Of a stretch of 16,594 nucleotides of DNA, positions 6,436 through 12,687 are shown in pieces. Position 1 is the first letter of the stretch. Each line of letters begins with the position of its first letter. Position numbers and translations under genes: made by a program. The DNA comes from an uncultured Allobaculum sp. Its GTDB lineage: Bacteria > Bacillota_I > Bacilli_A > Erysipelotrichales > Erysipelotrichaceae. The DNA is taken from the NCBI GenBank assembly GCA_910579655.1, contig CAJTVE010000061.1, forward strand, positions 1-16,594, written 5' to 3'. Under the pieces are notes generated by a model. The model saw nothing but the letters and a program-made list of their open reading frames with translations. It had not been told where the DNA came from and did not search any database.

Positions 6436-7449
6436 TTACTTGTCTTCTTCAAAGCTCATCTCTTTATAAATGATCACAGCACTGTCCAGATCCGTAATGA
6501 CACCATTCACCCCCATGCGAAGATACTCGCGGACTTTATCGATTGAATCTACCGTCCAGACCCAGATCTCCTTGCTGGACTGGTGAACCTGATTGATGAT
6601 ATCCTGGCTGACCAGTTTCTGGTCCAGGGCAATGGAATCAAGCCACTCCATCTTCAATGCTTCGTTGTAAGTGTTCCGGTCATTGACCAAATACTGAACA
6701 AACATGTTTGGAAGCTCAGTACGGATGTTTTCGAGAACTTCCGGATAGAAGGACTGCACCTGAATGTTTTCAGCCAGCTGAGGATGGCCGCGCACGACAT
6801 CCAGGAATGGGGCTGGATCCGGGCTGTCATCCTTGAGTTCAACCAGATAAATCATCTGATCGCGATAGCGTTCAATGACCTCGGACAGGCGATGAAGCTT
6901 TTCTCCGTTTTTCATCAGGATGCCATCCAGTTCGGCACTCGTATGTTCCGTTATCTTCCAGTTGGATCCGGAGATGCCAGAAAGATTGTTGTCGTGACTG
7001 ACGTAGAGCACGCCATCACTGCTGGCGTGAACATCCAGCTCAATCTGCGGACATCCCGATAAAAGAGCCAGGTCAAAAGATGCATAGGAGTTATCCAAGC
7101 TGTCATTGACAAACCCGCGGTGGGCAAAGACAGGAATGCGGGAAAGAGATTTGCTGGAACGGTTTAACAGCCGCTCGTTGGCAAAGGCAATCATCTGTTC
7201 ATCGCTGAATTCACCGCTGGACAGATGGGTATCGACAATCGAAGGCACGATCAAAGTATGCATGAACACCAGGCAGCAGGCAATGGCGACCAAAGCAATG
7301 AAGAACTTTTTGATTGCACGAATCAGGCCGCGGCGCAGGCGTTTTTTACGGACTTTTGCTTTTACGGTTTTTGAACTCGAAACAGAAGTCGATTTTGGCA
7401 AGCGGCTCTTTGGGGCCGCTGGATTTGTTTTTGGATAGTGATCTACCAT
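6436..7449 (-). CDS. Membrane-anchored glycerophosphodiester phosphodiesterase
   Basis: Hydrolyses glycerophosphodiesters to glycerol-3-phosphate and an alcohol. A lysine/arginine-rich cytoplasmic N-terminus (about 45 residues) leads into one transmembrane helix (about 47-68), so the catalytic domain faces outwards. The GDPD domain shows its catalytic set: AHRG with His110, the ELD pair Glu137/Asp139, and SHD with His152. Later come VELK, VWTVD and the closing GVNGVITD motif. Substrates could include lipoteichoic-acid glycerophosphate or deacylated lipids; this is inferred. Start is uncertain: ATG 7449, ATG 7455 and TTG 7467 are all in frame, and none has a ribosome site. A promoter predicts an mRNA start within a base of ATG 7449, which I chose. 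It is divergent from the C39-like gene. Confidence 0.93.
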   Translation of the reverse strand: MVDHYPKTNPAAPKSRLPKSTSVSSSKTVKAKVRKKRLRRGLIRAIKKFFIALVAIACCLVFMHTLIVPSIVDTHLSSGEFSDEQMIAFANERLLNRSSKSLSRIPVFAHRGFVNDSLDNSYASFDLALLSGCPQIELDVHASSDGVLYVSHDNNLSGISGSNWKITEHTSAELDGILMKNGEKLHRLSEVIERYRDQMIYLVELKDDSPDPAPFLDVVRGHPQLAENIQVQSFYPEVLENIRTELPNMFVQYLVNDRNTYNEALKMEWLDSIALDQKLVSQDIINQVHQSSKEIWVWTVDSIDKVREYLRMGVNGVITDLDSAVIIYKEMSFEEDK

Positions 7450-7456
7450 GCTCATT

Positions 7457-7484
7457 ATTGTAGCCAATCCAGATTGGAGATCAA
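7457..7484 (-). promoter_or_regulatory. Promoter of the phosphodiesterase gene, possibly leaderless
   Basis: On the minus strand TTGATC (7484-7479) and TACAAT (7462-7457) are spaced by 16 bp. The predicted start near 7450 coincides with the ATG at 7449, leaving no room for a ribosome site. Confidence 0.5.
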
Positions 7485-7554
7485 GCCGGCTTAAATCTTA
7501 CATTTTTTCAAAATTTTTACGCATGTGTCTTCTGCTGTCTGGCTTGAGCCGATT

Positions 7555-7606
7555 TTCTTCTTCTTTGGTCTTCTTCTTTAGTCTTCTTCTTTAGTTTTCT
7601 TCTTTA
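7555..7606. repeat. Four 13-bp pyrimidine tandem repeats
   Basis: Four contiguous 13-bp units related to GTCTTCTTCTTTA cover 7555-7567, 7568-7580, 7581-7593 and 7594-7606. The second and third are identical; the first and fourth differ slightly. They form a nearly pure pyrimidine (minus: purine) tract between two divergent genes. Confidence 0.75.
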
Positions 7607-7655
7607 CCTTCTTTTTCTGGTCTTCTTGTGCACGAAACCGACTGAGCTTATCAGG

Positions 7656-7772
7656 ATGTCAATTGACGGTCGTGGAAAACTTGCAGGTTTTTCTGGTGAT
7701 CTTTCAGAAATGATCGTCATGGCTTTGGATGATGTCGATCCATCCCGTGCGTATCTGAAGCTGCGTATCTGA
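7656..7772 (+). CDS. Possible small gene, perhaps frameshifted by a duplication
   Basis: A 38-codon frame begins MSIDGRGKLAGFSGDLSEM and shows amino-acid use like a real protein, unlike the surrounding intergenic DNA. No ribosome site precedes the ATG at 7656. Its last codons lie in a perfect 14-bp tandem duplication (7748-7775). With one copy removed, the frame would instead continue to a TAG just after 7800, as ...RAYLKRLLLQKVFRN, giving 45 residues. I do not recognise the family. It may be a decayed remnant, or no gene at all. Confidence 0.25.
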   Translation: MSIDGRGKLAGFSGDLSEMIVMALDDVDPSRAYLKLRI

Positions 7773-7775
7773 AGC
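7748..7775. repeat. Perfect 14-bp tandem duplication
   Basis: TGCGTATCTGAAGC occurs twice in direct succession (7748-7761 and 7762-7775). Because 14 is not a multiple of three, it changes the reading frame of the small open frame it lies in. Confidence 0.85.
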
Positions 7776-7888
7776 GTTTGCTTTTGCAAAAAGTGTTTAG
7801 AAATTAGTATTTCATCATCCGTTTTTGACAGGATTGAATATCAATCCTGCAATGTTCCATAAAAGCCGCAAAAAATTATGATACGTCA

Positions 7889-7897
7889 TGTTAAAAT
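7889..7897 (+). promoter_or_regulatory. Extended -10 promoter of the C39-like gene, leaderless arrangement
   Basis: TG-T-TAAAAT (7889-7897) is an extended -10. No -35 match lies at the usual distance. The predicted transcript start is at or next to the ATG at 7904, and the intervening bases (AACCGC) hold no ribosome site. Confidence 0.5.
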
Positions 7898-7903
7898 AAC
7901 CGC

Positions 7904-8995
7904 ATGAAACAGGTTAAACATGTAAACCAGGCGCCAGAAGGCGCTGATGAAAAAGATCTTTTCCGTTCTGACTGGAAAGAAGATCTTGACGATGACAATC
8001 GCAAAAAGCTGTCCCGTGTACAGCGCAATCAAAAGAGAAACTTCTGGATTCCCTGTCTGGTCGTTGCCATTGCTTTAGGCGGTGTTTCCCTTGGAGCTGC
8101 CTATTGGATGGATCACAAGGAATCCTCCAACCCAATCGTTCAGTTGCAGAAAGCGGAGGAAAAACAATATAACGACTATGTCAACTGGGTGAACAACCTG
8201 GAAAAACCTGCCGACTGGGATGATGAGACCTTTGAAACTCTCAAAACTGCTGCTCTCAATGCCTACAGCACAGCGGATCTTGAAGAACTCAATAAAGCCG
8301 TAGAAGGGGATGCCCAGGCTGCTGCCAAATTCGAAGGCCAGACGGAAGCCAAGGTTCAGGAACCCATCAAGCAATATGAAGACCTCTTCAACAATGCGTC
8401 CAGCTATCCGGCCAATATCGTCGCTCTGGCCAAAGATCCGGGGCTGGTGGCTTTTGTTCTTGAATATCCAAACCATGCCAATGATTCTGGAACGGATGTA
8501 ACCCTTGGCGATGTCACCCAGCAGATGCCAGATCTGAAAACCTTTGATCAGGCATGGGGCTATGTGCCTTATCGTGACTCCATCATGGCGATCAGCGGCG
8601 GCGCTCCAACTGTCATTGCGGATGTCTTCAGCTATTGCCTGGATGATCCAACGATCACGCCGCTTTCCATTGCGCGCTGGGCCAAAGAAGCTGGCTATGA
8701 AAACAATGAAGTCAGCGAAGCTGAGGATTCCATCTTCTCGGGGGCAGCCTTAACCTATGGTGTTCCTATGATTCCGCTTGCGCTTTACAAAACCCAGATT
8801 ACCGACCACGTTTCGCAGGGATATCCAACGATCATCGTAACGGGTTCCTATGAAGCGCCCAAATACTATGCGATTGATAGCGTAGACGCCAATGGACAGT
8901 GGGTTGCTTATGATCCAACGACATCAGCATCTCCAGTGACTCTCGATCCAGATACAACCATCGATACTGTCATCAAAGCGTACTCGTTCTGGTAG
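7904..8995 (+). CDS. Membrane-anchored C39-like peptidase homologue, probably inactive
   Basis: A 363-residue protein with a charged cytoplasmic N-terminus (about 46 residues), one membrane helix (about 47-68) and a spacer. Then comes a C39_2-type papain-like domain from about residue 165, so the domain is extracellular. Family landmarks are clear: YPANIVALAKDPGLVAFVLEYP, then AWGYVPYRDSIMAISG, then TPLSIARWAKEAGY, and the closing YDP. The catalytic stretch that reads SGCGPT in active relatives is SGGAPT here (231-236), so the nucleophilic Cys position is Gly233. The segment that normally carries the catalytic His (GHF/GHY) reads PKYYAI (319-324). It is therefore probably a pseudoenzyme that binds rather than cuts peptides. 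It appears leaderless, and a strong terminator follows. Confidence 0.85.
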   Translation: MKQVKHVNQAPEGADEKDLFRSDWKEDLDDDNRKKLSRVQRNQKRNFWIPCLVVAIALGGVSLGAAYWMDHKESSNPIVQLQKAEEKQYNDYVNWVNNLEKPADWDDETFETLKTAALNAYSTADLEELNKAVEGDAQAAAKFEGQTEAKVQEPIKQYEDLFNNASSYPANIVALAKDPGLVAFVLEYPNHANDSGTDVTLGDVTQQMPDLKTFDQAWGYVPYRDSIMAISGGAPTVIADVFSYCLDDPTITPLSIARWAKEAGYENNEVSEAEDSIFSGAALTYGVPMIPLALYKTQITDHVSQGYPTIIVTGSYEAPKYYAIDSVDANGQWVAYDPTTSASPVTLDPDTTIDTVIKAYSFW

Positions 8996-9041
8996 AGCGA
9001 TCTGTCAGGATCCTCTTCTTAGAGAATTCAGTTTGAATCTG

Positions 9042-9064
9042 ACCGGCCATGCGGCCGGTTTTTT
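9042..9064 (+). terminator. Intrinsic terminator of the C39-like gene
   Basis: ACCGGCC (9042-9048) pairs perfectly with GGCCGGT (9053-9059) around a 4-nt loop, followed by six T (9059-9064). It lies 46 bp after the stop codon. Confidence 0.92.
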
Positions 9065-9146
9065 CGTGTCTTGCGGTTGTGGTTTTCTGGAATTCTGCTT
9101 TCTGGCTAATGTTTCTTCCTGATGCCTGGCTGGTCTCTCACTCCAG

Positions 9147-9194
9147 AAAAAAGGACTACTTCTTCAATCAGGAGATCAAAGAAGCAGTCCTTTT
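9147..9194 (-). terminator. Intrinsic terminator of the Ig-like lipoprotein gene
   Basis: AAAAGGACT-A-CTTCTT (9149-9164) pairs with AAGAAG-C-AGTCCTTTT (9179-9194), a 15-pair stem with one mismatch. On the minus strand a run of six T (9152-9147) follows. It lies 105 bp beyond the lipoprotein stop. Four T on the plus strand could make it weakly bidirectional. Confidence 0.8.
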
Positions 9195-9298
9195 GTGACT
9201 GGTCTGTTGGATACTCAGGTTTCAGTCTGGATCAGTTGGAATGAGCTTGGGTTGGTTCAGTCTGGCTTGGATTCAGTTTCGTGATTCAATGCTGAACA

Positions 9299-10423
9299 CT
9301 ATTCATCGCTTTGGGCGTTATGGATGTCTTCCGACATGTCAGGCTGTGTGCTTGTATCGTCACCTTCAGATGGCTGAGTCACGCCCTGACCTGGATTGAC
9401 CGGTGCATCTGGTCCTGGAATCAACTCCTGGGTTCCTGTTGTCAGGAAGTAAACTTTGTTGCCGCAGTCATCAACTCCTTCCAGATAATAGAAATAGTTG
9501 TTGGGAGACTGCTTGTTCCAGTTCGTTCCGGCACTGTACAGGTCTGAGAACGTCCGGTAAACGGAAGTGCCGGCTGGCTGGTTGGAAATGCCGCATGCGG
9601 TTGGGTTGTTTGGCACAGTGGGCGTTGATGGAGTTGATGGATCTGTTGTCTGGTCATCGTCAGGATCCGGCAAAGTGACGTCGGTCGTCGGATTGGATGG
9701 ATCAGTTGTGGTGTTGTCATCCGGGATGGTGGTGTAATCCTGCTGGTTGGCATTGGCATCACTGGCCTGGGAATCGTCATCGCTTTCGGATGGAACCAGC
9801 TCATTATCAAACTGGTCCGTGGATTTGATTGGGGTGTTGTTGCCCACAACATTGATGGTTACTTCCAGAGAGTTAGAGTTTCCAGATTTATCCGTTGCGA
9901 TCAGGGTAATGGGATAAGCACCGACTTTATTGACATCAAAATCACCATCAACACTGAGCGTCACGCTGTCTTTATCGGTCGTGCGGTAGACTTTGGAGAA
10001 GTCAAAGTTTGCGGTTCCTTTTGGGATGGTCACAACAGCAGCCGGAGAGACAAATTCTGGCATGACCGTATCTTTAACGGTCAGCGCAACCGGATACTTC
10101 TGCCCCTTGTAGTTGAGCGTAATCGTATAGCTGCCTGTTTCCAGAAAATCTTTGTTGGCAGTGCTGACTGTTTCGGAAAACGCGTTGTAGTTATATTTAG
10201 AGTCTGTCTTCAGATCGGAATCAACCGTAATTTCATCAAGCACAGTCTGGGAAGGCTGTTCGAGAAGATAATCTGATGCTTTTAAAGAGACTGGCTCACC
10301 AAGCTCTACCGTCTTGGTAGAGACGACTTTGAGGTCGCCTTTGGAGTTGCCTGAGCAGCCAAACAAGCACTGGCTGATCAGAACTGCACCGGCCAGGCTG
10401 GAAAGCAATTTCTTCAGTTTCAT
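9299..10423 (-). CDS. Ig-like-domain lipoprotein
   Basis: A 374-residue surface lipoprotein. The signal peptide ends in the lipobox LFGC, with Cys23 the lipidated residue. Two bacterial Ig-like domains follow, at about residues 30-117 and 120-192. The second ends with the typical KVGAYPITLIATDKSGNS...VTINV pattern seen in surface adhesion and cell-wall proteins. An acidic Asp/Thr/Pro/Ser-rich linker (about 193-275) leads to a small C-terminal module (about 276-332) with two cysteines (277 and 320) that could form a disulfide and many aromatics. A second low-complexity tail ends the protein. The function is unknown; a role at the cell surface is inferred. GAGGT lies about six bases before the ATG. 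Confidence 0.88.
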   Translation of the reverse strand: MKLKKLLSSLAGAVLISQCLFGCSGNSKGDLKVVSTKTVELGEPVSLKASDYLLEQPSQTVLDEITVDSDLKTDSKYNYNAFSETVSTANKDFLETGSYTITLNYKGQKYPVALTVKDTVMPEFVSPAAVVTIPKGTANFDFSKVYRTTDKDSVTLSVDGDFDVNKVGAYPITLIATDKSGNSNSLEVTINVVGNNTPIKSTDQFDNELVPSESDDDSQASDANANQQDYTTIPDDNTTTDPSNPTTDVTLPDPDDDQTTDPSTPSTPTVPNNPTACGISNQPAGTSVYRTFSDLYSAGTNWNKQSPNNYFYYLEGVDDCGNKVYFLTTGTQELIPGPDAPVNPGQGVTQPSEGDDTSTQPDMSEDIHNAQSDE

Positions 10424-10451
10424 ATGTACCTCGTTTCAAATTCAAAGCAGT

Positions 10452-10478
10452 ATTGTACTCGTTTTTTACAGGAATCAA
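10452..10478 (-). promoter_or_regulatory. Possible promoter of the Ig-like lipoprotein gene
   Basis: On the minus strand TTGATT (10478-10473) and TACAAT (10457-10452) are spaced by only 15 bp. The elements are good but the spacing is short. The leader would be about 20 nt. Confidence 0.4.
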
Positions 10479-10494
10479 AACCTCCAGGCAAAAC

Positions 10495-10517
10495 TTCCCC
10501 ACAAGCAGGTGGGGGAA
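10495..10517. other. GC-rich hairpin between divergent genes
   Basis: TTCCCCAC (10495-10502) pairs with GTGGGGGAA (10509-10517) with one bulged G and a 6-nt loop. There is no T-run on either side. It lies between the divergent lipoprotein and chromate-transporter promoters and could be a regulatory site. Confidence 0.45.
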
Positions 10518-10582
10518 TCAGTTCCATCGTCTCCATGATACGCCAATATGTCAGTCTAGACGATCTTACAAAGTCTTAATTA

Positions 10583-10610
10583 TTGACCATCCGGTTTTTT
10601 CGGATATAAA
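10583..10610 (+). promoter_or_regulatory. Promoter of the chromate-transporter operon
   Basis: TTGACC (10583-10588) and TATAAA (10605-10610) are spaced by 16 bp. The predicted start near 10617 gives a 36-nt leader. A GGAG (10631-10634) lies 18 bases before the ATG, too far to be a normal ribosome site. Confidence 0.6.
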
Positions 10611-10652
10611 TGAAATCAAAAGAATGGAATGGAGTGACTATACGAGTAGAAT

Positions 10653-11294
10653 ATGAATATTTACCTTGATCTGTTCTGGACCTTTTTCAAGATCGGCCTG
10701 TTCACTTTTGGGGGTGGACTGGCAATGCTTCCTATGCTGGAAAAAGAGGTCGTCACCAATAAGCATTGGGCAACCTATGATGAACTGGTGGACTATTACG
10801 CCATCGGTCAGTGTACACCAGGCATCATCGCTGTCAATACTGCCACATTTGTCGGATATTCGCAAAAAAAGATCACTGGCGCTATTGTGGCGACAACCGG
10901 AATTGTTGCCCCTTCGCTGGTCATTATCCTGCTGATCGCTTCCCTGCTGACTTCATTTGCCGATCAGCCCATTGTCCAGCACGCTTTAGCCGGCATCCGG
11001 ATTGCGGTATGCGTTCTGATTGGCCAGGCCGTCATCCGGCTCTATCGCAAGGGGGTCAAAGATATCTTTGGAATGATCCTGTTTGTGATTGTCCTGGCGC
11101 TGACCTATTTCAATCTGATCCCGGTTTCCGTTGCGGTCATTGGCGCTGCGGCGGCTGGAATTATCTATTGCCTGATCGTCCTCAAAAAGACCGGTAAAGA
11201 TCCGGCCGCAAAATCGGCTGGCGAGGGACTGCCTGCGCGAAAGAAAGAAGTTGCCTCTGCCTCAGGAAATGAATCTGACAAAGGAGGTCAGTGA
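10653..11294 (+). CDS. Chromate transporter family protein, first half of a split pair
   Basis: A 213-residue integral membrane protein of the short-chain CHR (ChrA) family, which as a pair transports chromate or a related anion. The family's opening signature is complete: FFKIGLFTFGGGLAMLPMLEKEVV (about residues 10-33), then YAIGQCTPGIIAVNTATFVGY (about 49-69). Several hydrophobic helices follow to about residue 175. The last 35 residues are a charged, soluble, low-complexity tail. The C-terminal coding region contains the ribosome site of the next gene, so the two are translationally coupled. The substrate is inferred from family only. Short CHR pairs are common in Bacillota, and many may carry anions other than chromate. 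Confidence 0.93.
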   Translation: MNIYLDLFWTFFKIGLFTFGGGLAMLPMLEKEVVTNKHWATYDELVDYYAIGQCTPGIIAVNTATFVGYSQKKITGAIVATTGIVAPSLVIILLIASLLTSFADQPIVQHALAGIRIAVCVLIGQAVIRLYRKGVKDIFGMILFVIVLALTYFNLIPVSVAVIGAAAAGIIYCLIVLKKTGKDPAAKSAGEGLPARKKEVASASGNESDKGGQ

Positions 11295-11296
11295 AT

Positions 11297-11866
11297 ATGA
11301 GTTCTGCATCTCTTTATCTGATCCTGTTCTGGGAATTTTTCAAAACTGGCCTGTTCTCTGTGGGCGGTGGTCTGGCGACGATTCCTTTCCTGTACGAAAT
11401 GATGGAAAAGTATCACTGGTTTACCCAAAGCGATTTGCTCAACATGATCGCCATCTCCGAGTCTACGCCTGGCCCGATTGGGGTCAATATGGCGACCTAC
11501 GTCGGTTATCACGTCACGGGGGGAAGCATTCTGGGTGCCATTATTGCGACAGTTGGGCTGGTGATGCCAAGTGTCATCATCATCTGCGTCATTGCAAAAG
11601 TTTTAAAAGCTTATCGGGACAATCAGTATGTCCAGGAAGCCTTCTATGGCCTGCGCCCGGCCACCTGCGGGCTGATTCTGTCCGCTGCCATTGGTGTTTT
11701 TGCGAGTGTGCTTTTTCCAGCCAACGCCCTGGTGCTGGATGGTTCCTTCTGGATCAATGTCGGCCTGATGGCTTTAGCTGCCCTTTTTGCCTGGAAATTT
11801 GAAAAGCTGCACCCGATCGCACTGATCTGTATCTGTGCGGTAGTCGGCATTGTTTTACAGCTGTAA
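11297..11866 (+). CDS. Chromate transporter family protein, second half of a split pair
   Basis: A 189-residue membrane protein homologous to the preceding one. It has the same signature, FFKTGLFSVGGGLATIPFLYEMM, and ESTPGPIGVNMATYVGY. The duplicated short CHR proteins are thought to insert in opposite orientations and function as a heterodimer. The ATG at 11297 was chosen because the strong GGAGG (11283-11287) lies nine bases before it. The GTG at 11291, overlapping the previous stop, would leave only three bases. The pair ends in a strong terminator. Confidence 0.93.
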   Translation: MSSASLYLILFWEFFKTGLFSVGGGLATIPFLYEMMEKYHWFTQSDLLNMIAISESTPGPIGVNMATYVGYHVTGGSILGAIIATVGLVMPSVIIICVIAKVLKAYRDNQYVQEAFYGLRPATCGLILSAAIGVFASVLFPANALVLDGSFWINVGLMALAALFAWKFEKLHPIALICICAVVGIVLQL

Positions 11867-11959
11867 AAACAGATTTATCGTTACCGAGTTTACAGGCTTT
11901 GATTTTTCATGGCATAAAAACCATAAATGAGTACAAAACTGTTCTCTTCTAAAAACAGG

Positions 11960-12009
11960 AAACAAGCGGAAAAACTCTTTCAAATCTGGTTTTTCCGCTT
12001 GTTTTTTTT
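11960..12009 (+). terminator. Intrinsic terminator of the chromate-transporter operon
   Basis: AAACAAGCGGAAAAAC (11960-11975) is perfectly complementary to 11989-12004, a 16-bp stem with a 13-nt loop, followed by eight T (12002-12009). On the minus strand the trailing sequence is CCTGTTTTTA, so it may also end the convergent gene, whose stop codon (12010-12008) overlaps the T-tract. Confidence 0.95.
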
Positions 12010-12463
12010 ATTCTCGATTATTTTTAAGCTTGGCGTTCGCGTTGGCAACTGCATCCGCCTGAGCCTGGAAAAGGGCATAGGCCTGACCAAGACTGACCTG
12101 ATCAATCCGATGCAGATAGTCACGGCTGACATTAGCTCCATGAACACTCAGGTCACTGAACTGAATAGCCACAAATAACAGATCACTCTGGTTGACGCCA
12201 TAAAAAATTGTGCAAGGTTCGTCTGCAGAGCTTTGTTCCATCTGGCCTTCGATGATCGTTAAAAGATCATTAGCAGGCGCATATAAGGCCGGATACTGGT
12301 TAAGGGTGCTTAGAACTGTATTCCAGTCCAGTTCATTCCCTTCACTGGTTTCAATCATCTTCTGAATTTCTGCAACATCCAGACCGCTCTGATCTGACAG
12401 ATCCTGAACTGTGAAGCCATTCTGGGAAAGTTTTTGTTCAATCCATTGACCGTTGATTTTCAT
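12008..12463 (-). CDS. Hypothetical protein with N-terminal helix-turn-helix
   Basis: A 151-residue soluble protein. Residues about 6-38 (WIEQKLSQNGFTVQDLSDQSGLDVAEIQKMIE) look like an Xre/Cro-type helix-turn-helix: the 'TVQDLSDQSGLDVAEIQKM' segment matches the recognition-helix pattern. The remainder (about 60-130) forms a compact domain with a CTIFYGVNQSDLLFVAIQFSDLSVHG strand-rich stretch that I do not recognise. It ends in an alanine/asparagine-rich helix. GGGGA lies about nine bases before the ATG at 12463. A 20-bp direct repeat just upstream could be its own operator. A regulator of unknown target is the best guess. Confidence 0.75.
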   Translation of the reverse strand: MKINGQWIEQKLSQNGFTVQDLSDQSGLDVAEIQKMIETSEGNELDWNTVLSTLNQYPALYAPANDLLTIIEGQMEQSSADEPCTIFYGVNQSDLLFVAIQFSDLSVHGANVSRDYLHRIDQVSLGQAYALFQAQADAVANANAKLKNNRE

Positions 12464-12485
12464 CCTGAATTCCCCGCTTTCCTGT

Positions 12486-12525
12486 CTTGTCTAAAGACCG
12501 AATCTCTTGTTTAAAGATCGAATTC
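12486..12525. repeat. Two 20-bp direct repeats upstream of the HTH gene
   Basis: CTTGTCTAAAGACCGAATCT (12486-12505) is followed immediately by CTTGTTTAAAGATCGAATTC (12506-12525), with 16 of 20 bases identical. The location, 23 bp upstream of the HTH gene start, fits a two-site operator on one face of the helix (about two turns apart). Confidence 0.6.
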
Positions 12526-12687
12526 AGTTTATCACCAATCTCAACCGCCTCTTTTTCCAAAGCCTGAAGACAGGCCACGTCTTCTCTGAAATCTCTGCCA
12601 CGTCATTGGGCTAAAAACCTCTATCCCTGCAAAGTACTCAACCAGATTTTTTCCTTTCCATCTGCCTGTTGGGTCTGGTGGGCCTGT

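Noticed and set aside
6082..6546. 154-codon plus-strand frame
   Set aside because: Runs antisense into the phosphodiesterase gene, lacks a ribosome site and looks unlike a protein.
10491..10520. GC-rich hairpin considered as a CRISPR repeat
   Set aside because: Only one copy; no spaced array.
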